Source of the DNA: Formicarius rufipectus
Lineage: Eukaryota > Chordata > Aves > Passeriformes > Formicariidae
Assembly (NCBI GenBank): GCA_013399695.1
Contig: VXAU01001100.1
Location: 434,001-498,000, forward strand
DNA: 64,000 nucleotides
Reading direction: 5' to 3'
In this document: piece by piece, positions 50,801-63,868 of the stretch
Layout of the letters: every line of letters begins with the position of its first letter
Position numbering within the stretch: position 1 is the stretch's first letter
The notes under the pieces: generated by a model
Databases searched by the model: none
What the model saw: the letters and a program-made list of their open reading frames with translations, nothing else
What the model was told of the DNA's origin: nothing
Program-made: the position numbers and the translations under genes

Positions 50801-53800
50801 CTCCACCCTTTGTGAGTCAGTAAAACAGATTGGATTATAAAGCAGAACCAGCACTTCACTGTGATGAAACTCATAAAAAACTAACATAAAATGTCACTAT
50901 TTGTCAGCAGTTTATAAAATGAGATTATCTATTTTATCCATTGGTATTAGCATGTCTTTAATAATGGTAACATTCTTTGTAATTTAAATAGTTATTAATT
51001 AAAAAGTCTGCCCAAATATGCTTATATGCCCATGTGAATATAAGCATCTACCTACCTTATCAAATAGACCTATATAGAAATAAAGTCCATTTCTATGTTT
51101 TCAGCAGCTTATGCTAGAAGTTTTTCACCTATTTTGTAAATACAAATGTTATATATACTTTAAAATGTATTTAATGTATTTATGACTTAAAATTTTGTTC
51201 ACTTTGTAACTCTTTGAGAGGTCTACAGAGTCACACTTGATGCAATTAACATCTGAATCTGTTCAGATCCTTTTTTCTTCAGGAATTATCTAATCATCAA
51301 AATTAAGTAACTATATAACAGTCAAAACTGCTATTTGTTACTGCTGAAACAACAATAATGGGATTTAAAGGTCAAATGTACCTGGATGAAGATGGAGTGA
51401 CTGTTTGATGCTAGTCTGAGGCACAGCCAAGTGTAGATAAGGGAATTTTACTAATTCTACTTTCAGATGAGACAAAGAATGGGCAGGAAAGGCTTCAGAT
51501 TTGTAGAAGAAAACAAATGGATAACTTTAAAAGATTGTATACTAAAGGAGCCAAAGGAACAGAGATATGGATCCTAGAGAGTCACTAATTCTCCAGCACT
51601 AACTTTCTGACCTGTCCTGGCTCCCACTATCTCTAAAATCCAAAGTGATAGCTGGTGTTCAGCAGAAGAGTCGTGTATTACCATTGTCTCTCTATTTTTT
51701 TAATAGAAGAAGATAAGAATGTTAAAATTATGCCATGTCATTAATCTTAGATTAATTTTGACGGGATTACAGGTAACGCATTAAGAATGTCTAAGCTTTG
51801 TAAGGGTTACAAACCAAGATCCATGAAACCACTACCTTAAATCAAGCCTTTGACTCTGCATTTCATTGTACTTTGGACAATGGCACGATACCTTATTATG
51901 AATTGCTAAACCTAGTAAAAGCAGCAAGTACAGAAGCCTTTTCCTAACTTCATTGGAGCTCTTGATTTACTGAATTTAAGCTGTCAGACTCAGAACTGGA
52001 TAACTAAAGAACAGCTGCTCCATATCCATTCAGATTGTGCCTTAATTGACAGTCCCACACAATAATGAAAGAAAACGATCTGTTTTGTATTGTTCAGCCC
52101 ACACAGAAGAAAGCTCTCAAAATGTGAATTCCCACTCTCTTTCTTTTTTTCTTTGCAAAACATACACCTAAAGACAGTTCTATGCTAGGATTATGAGTTC
52201 TTTTGCAATTGTGTGTTATTCATTCACTAGATAAAAACAAAAAATAAATAAAATATCTGATGAAAGTTTCATACATCTTTGAACTTATGACACAGGCATA
52301 AAATCAAATACCAACTTACTCCTCCCTCCCCCTAATATTGATAATATCTGAAGTACAAAAATTTGCAAATTTGACCCTAAAGTAATGATTTTTTTCATTA
52401 GTTCCATCTAAATCCTGATTTTTAAGTTCTTGTCACTTAGCCCTAGTGCCATGTATTGCTGCTGCTTCTTTCCCAGAATCTTAAAGATAATTCTCGATGA
52501 CTTCTGCCATCCACAGGCCTCACACAGGTCCTTACCTCAGCATCACCTTTGTTCATTTACAGTGTCCATAACATACAGAGGATAACATGCACCTTCAGCA
52601 ACCTTCATTGACTGTAAAGGACTGTCAAGGGAGAGAAGTGGCCATCTCACTCTAACTATCTCTGATCTTAGAAAGGTCTGAATTTCCCATTGGAGGTGCC
52701 TGTTGCAATTGTCTAGAGATATACCAGACAACAAGGTTAGGCATGGCTGACTACATCAGGAATCAATCCAGGTTGTAGACATTTAATGTGAACAATTTTG
52801 AGTGTCTACATGTGAGACAGATGTGTAAGTTCTCATCTTAGTAAACGGCGATTCGAGGGTTGATTTCTGTATCATTTCAAGGGTGCTGAGGAGATTATTC
52901 TAGGTACCTGGGACATCGTTTGGGGCTGGCAGTTAGAACATCTTGTGGATTAGCAGCTGAAATCCAGTCAGAATATCGTAGGACTCCTTATATGGAACTC
53001 AATTTCTAAATTCACACAGCTGAGCTGACTCTTAGTGGAACCAATAAAATGTGGAGAGCTATGCAACTCCCTCTACAGTAGGTGCCTCGATTTGGTCAGC
53101 TGAATACTCCATACTCCAGTTTTGACTGGAGGTCAAACTACTTTCACATGTTAGGGAGTTCAACACCTCCATGAATCTCACCCCAAAAGACAATTTGGTG
53201 ATCTGGGTTCTCAAGTCAGTTGCATAAACATAGGCATCCAGCATCCCTGCTTATCTCTTAGATGATCTAAAAACTCTGTGTTGACCTGACATTAAATGGA
53301 ATCCAAACATCTTGCACTCTTCTGACCAGAGAGCTGAAGGCATGATGGACCTAAGGAATCCAAGATGTCAGTAATCCTATATACTGAATTGACACCCTGG
53401 AGACAGGCAAGATAAATTTACTTGGTTGTACATTGCTTTTGAAAGAAAAAATTAAAATGTCTTGACTAATTAGTAAAGGATTCATTCTATTTTCAGCATT
53501 CATATGCGATTATTTTAACACAATTAAATACAATCTCTACTGATCCATACCAGCATTACGTGGACATTCGTAGATGCAAAGCAGATCTTTGCAATGATAA
53601 AAGAATACTATCTTCTTAAGGAAACAATTTTTAAGAAACATACTGATAAACACTTTTTATAATAATTTTTCAGTAACCAAAGATCTTAAATTTTGCCTCA
53701 GTGTGTGCACAAATGTTTAGCTCACTGAAACAAAATTATCTCATCAGAATACCCAATCTAACTGTCAGCATCACCTGCTGAATGATACATTTCTGGCAAC

Positions 53801-53906
53801 TATAACAAATTTGCCGATGGGGAAGTTTAAATGGAATGTTGCTGTGGAACCAAACTCCAAAGAGTGTTTTTAAAAGAGTGATGAATGAGTGAAGTTCGCA
53901 AATAGT
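47881..53906. other. Unique non-coding sequence
   Basis: No gene was firmly supported. Other minus-strand coding-like pieces occur (48540-48900 and 52543-53244), but their stop counts are near random. Small inverted repeats lie at 48386-48414 and 50451-50476, an imperfect (TA)n patch at 50231-50270 and a short (CA)n run at 50394-50407. Confidence 0.48.
50451..50476. repeat. Perfect 11-bp-stem hairpin, 4-base loop
   Basis: The arm cataatacagg is followed by the loop tact and the exact reverse complement cctgtattatg. No downstream T-run or gene explains it. Confidence 0.88.
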
Positions 53907-53964
53907 TTTATTTTGTTGTGGTTTGGTTTTTGGTGGGTTTTTTTGGTGTTTTTATTTTTTTTTT
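53907..53964. repeat. T/G-rich simple repeat
   Basis: Runs of T with interspersed G (ttttgttgtggtttgg then ttttttttggtg), ending in a T-run. Similar in kind to 3215-3350. Confidence 0.85.
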
Positions 53965-55261
53965 CCTGCCACAAATGTAATATTTACATAGTGCCATTTA
54001 ATTGCATCAGTAACTGAACTGGCAACCAAATAAATCTGACAAAGAATGTGAAAAACTTGATATATCCTACACTGATGGGTGGAGGAGATTTCAGGGAGGC
54101 TTGAACTAGTTATTTGCTTAATAACAAGGTTAAATTTGGTCTTATAATTGCAGCTACTATTTTATGGAGTTTCAAAATTGGACAGCAGCTTTCATATTTT
54201 AGGCAAAAAAAGCTAGGTACGTTCTCTTAGTAGCCCATATAAATGTGAGTCGGACTGAAAGAGAAAGATTTAAGAGAAGCTGAAAGATTTACTGTTGTAA
54301 TAGATTAACAGAATAATTTTTTGCAAACACCTCATCTGTATGAAACTAAAGTTTTCTAATATCAGAATGCCTATGTATTACTTACTTCATGTCAATTTTT
54401 GCCTGGTTTACTTATAGTTTTTTTCTTAATGTTTTCTGATGCTTTTGCTTTTAAAATAAAGGCATTCTAAATCCTTTTCCCTAAACAGCTAAATACCATT
54501 AAAAGAGAGGCACATTGATGGTGTCAACTCTCTTAATGTTTTCATTTTTGTTTTGCTGGTGTCAAAGCTGTAGATTTTGGACTAGGCAAATACCCCACCT
54601 ATCTCAAAATAATCCACAGCTATTGTGAATAATTTCTGGGATAGTTCTACTAGTCACATCAATTCATATTTGCTATTTCAAGTCTTGAACTTCTGCTAAA
54701 TGCACAAATGCTCTGGTATAACCTAGCTGGATTCTATATTGAACTAGGAGCTCACATCTCCAAAGACAATGGGTTAGCATGCTCTTCTTAGAATGTATCA
54801 AACAGAAATATGAATATTGTGGTGCAGGCAATGGTCAGAATCTCAGACCCATTCCTCTCTCTGGCATTTCTTTTGGGGTTAGTTTAGGTATTGGCATGTT
54901 GTCTCTTGTGAGCAAATACCATTCATAAGCACTGAGCTGTACCAAATCTTTAAAAAAAAGAATTTGAATTGGGATTGTGAATTCCACTCTTGTGTTCAAA
55001 GATCAAAAATTTGTGTGTCCTTACTGTGCGAAGTCCCCCAGTGTGGAACTGGTCTTTTGTTCTTAACTAGGCAGGCTGAAGGCTGAGAGGATAAATGGAT
55101 GGTTTCTCCTTAAACCCAGGAGACAAACATAAGAAGGCAAAAGCATTATTGTAAGCTCAATTATCATATTGGAATACAGCAAAAAGTTAAAAATTACTAC
55201 CTAACACAGTTCAGAGTAGAAGATAAATGAAGGGTTCCTAAGAAAGAAATGCCCCCTGTCT
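53965..55261. other. Unique AT-rich non-coding sequence
   Basis: Nothing recognisable was seen. Confidence 0.6.
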
Positions 55262-55408
55262 CAAAGTGTTCAAGGCCAGATTGGATGGAGCTTTGAGCAG
55301 CCTGGTCTAGTGGAAGGTGTCCCTGTCCATGGCAGAGGGGCTGCAATGAGATGATCTTTAAGGACCTTCCCAACCCAAGCCATTCTATACTTCTGTGATT
55401 CCATGAAA
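55262..55408 (+). mobile_element. CR1 LINE, truncated 3' end (plus strand)
   Basis: Contains 'caaagtgttcaaggccagat', then 'tggatggagctttgagcagc', 'ctggtctagtggaaggtgtc', 'gagatgatctttaaggacct' and 'caacccaagccattctatac' with a 'ttctgtgattccatg' tail. This is the canonical avian CR1 3' end. Length is about 147 bp, 5'-truncated and without an ORF. It is homologous to 18159-18321 in the same orientation. Confidence 0.93.
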
Positions 55409-58400
55409 TAAAGTTGTGAGTCTTACAAGAAAAGTTATGGAAGGAAGAGCTCTAACCATTTAGAAAAGGCTTTGATCAGTTTATGCTAGGCATTCTGTAG
55501 TCTGTTCGAACCATGATAACAAAGAACCGTGCATGATATTGGGATTTGCACTTCACATAGTCTTTTAATGTTAATTAGCAATAGAGAATTTGAAGTCATG
55601 TGAAGCTGAGGATCTCCTTTCTTGTTTTAAAATATTGTGATTTGTGATAAAGATACAAAGAGTTCCTCTTTCTTAGTGTGGACTTCATCTGGTAAGATCC
55701 TGAATCTGCTTGGAGGTCCACGTTTATCTACAAGTAAAACTGAAGAATATTCAGCAGTTCTTCAGCTTTTTCCTCATTCTATAAAAGCAGAACCTTTCGG
55801 GTAACAGTAAGATACATATACCGTGAATAACAATCTAACAAGATAGCTGTAATCAGCAAGGATATGAATGCAGGTGGAAATCATGATGGACCCCATGGAA
55901 ATTTTTGTTTCAAACTATTTGTTGGATTTGTGCATTTCAAATATTTAAGTACTTCTTAAGCTGTAGTTTTTATTGTCACATAATGTCTCTCACAAAAAGT
56001 GATCAGGGATGAGTCCTAATTTAATGAACAGTCAGAATTTTTTCCTATAGAGACAACATTTATAAACAGTGGTATTATCTTTTTAAATTCCAATGCCCGC
56101 ACTCTGTTGGTACCTGCTTCTGAGATACTCATCCTTTATAACTGAAAAGAATCTATCACACAATTCTTGAGGAAGACTTCCGAAAAAGAAGAGATGTATA
56201 AGCATATAACTAGTTCAAATCCAGATATTTAAGCACAGGTCACATGAATTCTGTTAAAAGGGATTGCCTCTGTCTAGCTTAGGAAACAAATTTTCAGGGA
56301 TCTGGGGTATCCTTACAGTAACCACCTGTAGTTCTCTGTATAGCAAAAGGAGAAAAGTAGGTGCCTGACTTAGATACCTAAAATATAATGGGCAGTAATT
56401 GTTCTTGGATGACTTTGAAAGCACGAACACTTGCACTTACTTTATAAGCATTTACTTTTATAGAATAATTTCACTAAGAATGTAAAATTAGAAGTATGTT
56501 AGATGTGAAAGCTAGACAACCAGGACAACTTTTTTCACTGTCATCTCTGTCTGATGATGACACAAGAAGATTGACATAGTAGAAGAAAAGAATGTCTGAA
56601 AAGAACTCAGACAACATTAATCATATATTCATTTCTGACTACATAATAAAGTGAGTTCTGTCCTCAATACAGGTACATAAATCTGCAGATATGCAAAGAA
56701 AAGAGTGAGTAACATAAATGTGACAACAATCTCCAAACACTTCAAAAATAAGTAGGTAAAGAAAAAGGTGGGAAAAAAAACAAAATAAACCAATTTTTAA
56801 TCATAGTAAATTTTCATTGTGAGAAGTTTTTTGTCATTGATACTGTCTTTCTGTAATATGTGTCTAAGTGTATGTGAGAAAAATATCAGCAATAGTCTTC
56901 TGGCTCTAGAATGCAAATAAGATCTCAGAATGTCTTGTCTAGCTGAACAGAACAATTCAGTGTCAGATTGTGTTGCATAACAGCATTTGTACCAATGGTT
57001 CTATGTCTGATAGAACTCTGCAAAGCCATGTACTAGGACATAGGTGTTGGTCTGGTATATTGCAATTATAGTAGAGGCTCTTCACTTGGACTGTTTTCCC
57101 CATGTTTCCACATCTGCCTTCCTCTTCCTCAGGTCACACAGATTGTGGCAATTATGCCTTATTACCTGTATGCTTAAAATGAGGTTTTTGCCTCAGCTGA
57201 GTGCTGCCGTAAACCAAGCAGTATGTACCAACTACACATTGGGACATTTCTCCTGGAGGATCTTCACTTCTTCTCACAGCCTACATTGGAGGTATCACAC
57301 TGTAGCTCTTGACTGACATCAACAATGCATTGCTTTCAGATTGCATATCTGAAGTAAAAATAATAAGTTGTATTTATCAACAAATAGTTTAGAGTCAACA
57401 TTTATATTCCTAAGTAGTTTTGCAACAGATGACCTAACAGATTCCTCATGCCTCTGAGACCTTCTTAGCATTATCCATCCAATTAAGTGACAACATTGAA
57501 AGATGTAAGTGGGAATAATGAGGTATAGTGTTATCAATATTTACTTAACCTAGAGAATTATTTTCTCTGTTAGGAGAATCAGAAGTTGAATGGTAGACAG
57601 CCTAATAATAAAAGATCTGCCTGTAGAATTGATTCATCTTCATCTAATCTCCAATGGAAAAAAGTAGAAGATCTGTACTCAAAAGCAAAGGATAACATTT
57701 TTAAACACCACACATGCCAGCTTTAAAACCATATGTTTAAGCACAAACAAAAAATATTTTCTGTACTTTTCTTTGCAAATTTCAATACAAGACACATTCA
57801 ATATGCTTAATTTGTTAGAGTGCATCGTGTGCCATTTAAAAAGTAGCACTCATATGTTACTGTGCTTACTTTCACCATAAAAATAGAACTCCCAGCACTC
57901 AGAAAAGATTAAGAGAGCTTCAAAAATAACTATTTAAGCTCATGTCCTAGACACCTCTGAATCTGCTTCACACTCAGATGCAGTCTGTGCATGAGAAGAA
58001 GAGCACTTGCTACTGTGCAGAAGCTGGTGTTATGGAACTTGGCTTCTTTCAGAGCAATTAGAGCTTAATGGACTTCAAAAAGAAATCCTAGTCTAACATA
58101 TTCATTAACTATATCTCCTGGGACACAGCTCTTCTTCTTCATTTCTTCTTTTCTCAATCAGGGTCAGAAAAAGGACATTTTTTGACATCATTTAGTTATC
58201 TTTTCCCATCAATTTTTAAATATTTTTTTTCCAGGAATGGCTTCAGCAGATCTTCATGGGTGCAGCTGAAAGCAGTAACTGGCCACTTAAACCTCTTCTT
58301 GTAAAGGCATGATTTACCCAGGCGGGTGCAGGCAAACCTGAGCTCATTTTGCCTTCCCTCAGAGCTAGCTGACAGAGCAAGAGTGTAGATAGGATGAACT

Positions 58401-59190
58401 CAGGGCTGTCTGCACCCACCTGTGCAGGCATGCTCCATAAATCATTACTCACAGCCCTGGGATTAATTCCCCTAACACCATCCATGTGAAAAACTGGCTG
58501 CAGAAATCCTGTTTGTTGCAGAGGTTCTCTCTGTCAGCAACCAAGAGCTAGGCAGCTCAACTGGCAATTCCTCTCACCACGTGATGAGGTGATGAAGGTC
58601 CCTTTGAAAATTACCACCTTTTTTATCATCTAAGGAAACTGCAGCAATTGCCTTAGACTTCTGCCTAACTTTTAGATGCTGGCATTAGGTGAGAGAAATC
58701 TGATTGCAAGCACCTTCCACAGAGCGGACACAGCTCACCAGGGCCAGCAGCAGGACACCAACCAATGTAACCACAGCAACATCAGTCTGACATTATAAGC
58801 AGGAGAAACCAAAGGGTTTATGCTGTTTTTTTCAGAGTTATGAGACAAAATTAGAGTCTGGATAATGTGATGTCCTGGTTGAGTTTTAAATTATTGGCAG
58901 GTCTAAACAGATTTATGTAGCAGTCATGGGCATTTACATTTAGGAACCATGGACTATTTAAATCCTAATAAATATCTTCTGTTGAACTGTGTCAAAACAA
59001 AGTACAAGAAACCTTGAGTGAGTTCCTTAAACAAATAATATTTAACTTACTTAAATAATGCCCTCCAGGTATTATACTGAAACACCTGTTTTCTTGAGCA
59101 ACAGCTACTCCCATGGGAAATAAGTTCAAAGCCAATATAGTAGCATACAAAATGTTTTTGCCAGATACAAATGCTGCCTACATTCAGTAT

Positions 59191-59220
59191 TGCAAATGGA
59201 ATGTTTTTTTTCCATTTGCA
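59191..59220. repeat. Perfect 11-bp-stem hairpin, 8-base T-rich loop
   Basis: The arm tgcaaatggaa, the loop tgtttttt and the exact reverse complement ttccatttgca. Each arm contains tgcaaat, the core of a POU octamer site. Confidence 0.88.
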
Positions 59221-62200
59221 GTCATCTTTCCTTAATAACTCAAGGTCATTTATACAACATGACTATTTTAATTTGTATGAAAGAGATTATCAATGGAAAT
59301 ATTCAACTGCACTCCATTTTTAAAAGACTCAAGCTTAAAGGGAAGAAAAAAAAAAGCAAATCTATACTCAGAGAGGGTTTTAATGTTAATTCAGAAAAGG
59401 GGGGGAGAAAACTTTTGTACCTCAGCAATGGTTTCCCTTTGGTCCTCCTCAAGAATCTGACATGAAGCTTGTCCAAATGAATGAAAAGATCCTAGTTTCC
59501 CTCAACTGGCTTTGAATTAGGGCCAACTCCTGCTCCCACTGATTTCAACAGTTCAGTATCTAGCCAGAGTGATCTAATTCTTATCTCTCTGTATATCAAG
59601 ATTACACAAAATCAATAGTAAATATAAAGTGAGATTATAATTAGGCCTTGCTAATGCTGAATTATTATTCAGAGTTAAAATCTAATTTGCAATGCACATT
59701 AGTTTTGGGAAGGATGACAGAAGTAGAGAAGAATAAATGGGAAGCAAGTAAAGGCTACATTGGCAGTGCCATCTCTGCGTTTTAGTTGACAGCGCAGTTT
59801 TGTCCAGATAGGACAGGATTTTATCTGGTGCACTCCTTGTGATTCATTTTTGAATCATGACAGCTAAGTCCACTGAACAAACAGAGAAGGATACACCTGA
59901 TTATGTTTAGAGACTTTTCCACTACTCAGATTTTCCCACTAATTTCAATAGAAGTTTGATTGAACCCTTTGCAAACACTAAAACCCACTGAGGGCTGGGT
60001 GTGGACATTTCCAGAATAAGTGACAAATGAACATTTTCAAAAGTAATGTTCTAGCTAAAACAATTTCCTAGTAAAGTATTCACAAGCAGCAGTCTTCTTG
60101 CAGTTCTTGGCTATGCAAAACAATTTAATCATACCTTAAAGCTGACTGGAAAAAGAAGTTATCTAAGCCCTAGAAACACAACCACTAACATTTCCAGTTA
60201 TCTTTCCTAATCCCTGTTGGAAAGAATTCTTATTGTATTACCTAGCAGTTCAGTTTGCATTCTCTGGAAATCATTTCCAAGGAGACGATTACCTCAGAGC
60301 AATTAGAAATTTAGAAATAAACCAACTAATTACTTCAACAAAGTCAAAGCAAATCAGACTCTTAGAGAAAGACTGACACCTTTCTATGCATTGATCAGGA
60401 TTCCCATTCCAAAGACATCAGAGATGTAACTATTTCAGATATGAGAAATATCATAGACATCAACTGGTGTCTCAGTACCATCTTCAGTTTTGAAAAATTA
60501 GCTGGAATGTATGACCTCTATCTACCCACATATCCTTACTTGCCTTCTCACTTTTTGTATCAGCTGTATTGCTTGTATCTCGAGCTTAGCAAAACTCAGC
60601 AGGTTAGAGAAGTGGACTAAAGGTCTTGAAGTAAGGGACACCTGAAATCAATAAAAGTCAAGGGTTTGCAGGCAAAAAAACTCACCAGCCAACCAACCAA
60701 ACCAACAACTAAGTAGTCAGTTTCTTTGAGATCACTTCAGAGATTTCATCATATATCCTGTTTTCAACTGTGGCTTGGAGTGGGGCTGGCCTGACTGCTC
60801 ACTCTTCTGCTGTGACTACTGTGGGGAAAAAGGGCATGGGCAACACACACAAAGCAACTTATGACAAGTAGTGAGGGTAGAGGAAAAAGGTGGGAAGCTC
60901 AGAGAATATGTGGCTTAGCCCCACCTTGTGTTCTGGGAACTTAAACACTGAGGCCAAGTTTTGCTTCTGAAGACACTGAGATAACATCTTGAAGGAGGGA
61001 GAAATGAGGAAAAGGTTGTAATTCTGAGAGGAGGCAGCATTATTGCAGGGTCTACCAGTGAGATAGCAGGGCAATCTGCTTTACCTGTTTCGTGGCTGTT
61101 GGACGTATTTTTGCAAGGGAAAGCTTGCAAAAATTATTTTTTGTGAGTTTAAGTAAGTTCAACTGTTCAAGCACAACTATGTTATCTCTCAACTAAGTCC
61201 TTACATCGGTTCATACATGATGAGTGTGTTTTTCCTGAGTCCAAGAAAAGATACAAAGCTTGATATCATCCAGATTTAAGGGGAAAGGGAGGAAAAGAGT
61301 AAATCTCATTGGTGAAAAGCAGGGCTCAGCCAGCCCTACAGCAGTTTGACCTGAAGATAGCCTCTCACAGCCACCAATGCAGCTGTCAGTGGAGTTTTCA
61401 ATAGCCAGATGTTGTTACTGGAAAATACATTCCACAGTTCATTGGAGCTACTTATAGTTCTAACCTTGTGTGACCAAGGCAGCTGATTCTGTAGCTAAAA
61501 AAATGGTATTGCAGATTAAGCTGAATGTGAAGCTTCAGCTACAGAATTATATGGTATTTTGCCAGCGAAAGTGTAATGATTAGAACATGCATGTGCCTCT
61601 TCTCTATGCCAACACAACTGCTTCCCTATTTTTAACCTGCTCTATATATCTCATAAGGTGAACTTACAATTCATACAATGGGTAGAGCTGATATGTTTTC
61701 TTTCCTTCTGAGCTTTTGGCTGATTTACTCTCTTGTCCCTTTAAAATTCTTCTTGTCCTTCAGGGTGAATACTATAAGATGACTGAAAAAAGTAGTCCTC
61801 CTATTCTGCAGAGCAAGAAGGATTTTCAAGGTCCTGGAATGTGTTTGTTTCTCAGCCACCCACAGAATGCGTGGCAAAATTAAATGCATTTGACATGTAC
61901 AGTACATCATGTCATGTCTGCTGATGTGATCCAACAGAGTACTAAGAATTACTCAATGCAGGCTTATAGAAAAAAAAAATAAAGGAGAAGATGGTTGCTT
62001 AAAATTTACTTCTAGTTTGTGAAACAGGATGAATAATCACACATTTGGGAAGTTTTCCTAATTCCAGTGTAGAAAATTAAGTCAGTTAGAAACACTTATT
62101 TTTCTCTAACTTCATATAGTATTTATTAAAATATATGGTTGAGGGCTTAAAATTAAAATTGGTTTGCAGTATAAGATGTCCCCTTTCAGCAGTGAGACAG

Positions 62201-62890
62201 TAAAGGGAGCAGAGGATCAGTTATTCTGAATCAACCTCTATTAACAAAGACCACTGATATTTTTTTACACGATTCTGTATCTGCAATGCTATTACAACTT
62301 ACTGAGCTACCACTTTCTATATGTGCTGTAAGTTGGAGAAATCTGCATGAATCAGTTGAAAATTTTACAATTAATCAGGTTGTATCAAATTTTGACACTT
62401 TATTATACCTTGAAAAATATCCACATGGTTTTGGTGGGAAGAGACACAGTACTTATAGTTCCCAGATTCCATGTACTGGATAAGCGTTCTGCAATATTAA
62501 CATTTCATTACACCTTGTGTAGGTATGCCCTGTGGGTTCAGGTAGAAGCATTGTTCAACTGTAAACTCATCCCTCTTTTCTCACCATCTTCATCAAGCAG
62601 AAGGCAGATGACGGCAGTCATTCCCACCACAGTCTCATTTTTCCGGGTCTCTTATTTTCTGTAGAAATAGTGTCACTTCAGCTCTTTTGTTTTTTGGTAC
62701 AGAGTATAGTTTTTGCTTGCTCCATCTCTTGCCACTGCTAGTGCTAAAGAGATACCTCTTCAGACAACATGTATTTGGTCTGTTTGATGATCTGTCAGAG
62801 GTAATCAGATCTTCATAGTATTGCATTTTCTGTATTACTGCAGACTGTATGTCTTACAGCTTCTCCATTACTTCTTCCTTCATCTTACTG

Positions 62891-62912
62891 TACTCTAAAT
62901 ACTCTAAATACT
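62891..62912. repeat. Short tandem repeat, period 9
   Basis: tactctaaa occurs twice in direct succession and is followed by a partial third copy (tact). Confidence 0.85.
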
Positions 62913-63296
62913 TCAGAATTTCTAACACCCACCTTGTAATCCATACAGTTTTCCCTAGAATTTATGTGTATTTTTCTGTACTCTCTGTTGTGTCGAAGGG
63001 TGTTTCAGATACTGCATCTGAGGACTGGACTTTGCAGGTCTTCCTAAATTTCCTGGAGGTGCTCATACCATACTGTTTTTCTTTATTCAGGTTCTTAAAT
63101 ACAGTCTCCACTTTATAATAGTTAGATTGTCTATTAAATGCGTAATTAGTCGATACCATTTTAGGGTATGTTGATCTTTGTACACATCAGAGGGATATTA
63201 AGATGCAGTTTTAAGAAGAAACACAGAAAATCAGTTTATATAATTATGAATAGGAATTGTAAGCATTAGAACATGTAATAAAAGGCTATTTCAATT

Positions 63297-63350
63297 AAAA
63301 ACAAACAAACAAAAAACAAAACCCAAAACAACAAACCAAAACAAAATAAA
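63297..63350. repeat. A/C-rich simple repeat (CAAA)n
   Basis: aaac/caaa units with short C blocks. It is complementary in type to the T/G tract 430 bp further right. Confidence 0.9.
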
Positions 63351-63776
63351 CCATAAAGAAGTCAAAGAATTGTTTTACATATTGGAAATTTACCTTCTCT
63401 CATTGCATAAAGATCTACTGTCCAAGAATCATCTTTTTGGCTGATTGTACCAAGTTATTATTAGCAGTTAACATTTCAATACTTCACAGATAGAGCAAAA
63501 AAGCAAACAAATTCATGAATCATCCAACTGAAGTAAACTTTGTAACTATACTTACAACATGAATAACCTCAACTGTGAGCTAAACTCCATGATTAGATGC
63601 CATTTGAATATCTATGGACTTTTTTAATCTTTATTTTTATTAATGATAAATTGCGTTTTTTGGCCATTTGAAGCCCATCAGAGTCTATTTAAATTACTGT
63701 GAAAGGAGGAATTTATGATGGCAATATCTGTACAGATGTCTACATTTGTACAGAGCAGTAGAGGCTCATAGTTCTT

Positions 63777-63868
63777 TGTGTTTGTTTTTTGTTTGTTTGT
63801 TTGTTTGTTTTGTTGGGTTTTTGTTTGTTTGGTTTTGTTTGTTTGTTTGTTTGTTTGTTTGTTTGTTT
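63777..63868. repeat. (GTTT)n microsatellite
   Basis: About 90 bp of gttt units, nearly perfect in the last 30 bp, interrupted by gttgggtttt and ggtttt in the middle. Confidence 0.94.

Larger units (their letters stand above)
55409..63296. other. Unique AT-rich non-coding sequence
   Basis: No gene was supported over about 7.9 kb. It contains inverted repeats at 59191-59220 and 61486-61547, a short (CCAA)n run (60688-60708) and a period-9 duplication (62891-62912). Open frames are up to 105 codons with no recognisable domain. Confidence 0.55.

Noticed and set aside
52532..52610. Minus-strand exon-like segment ending in CTGAG|gtaagg
   Set aside because: All three frames contain stops within the segment, so there is no coding support. 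The donor alone is not enough.
46300..53400. Possible retroviral or LINE polymerase remnant
   Set aside because: No reverse-transcriptase active-site motif (YxDD), protease or integrase motif was seen on either strand.
56200..56240. tRNA B-box-like word (gttcaaatcc)
   Set aside because: No A box, no acceptor stem and no cloverleaf could be built around it.
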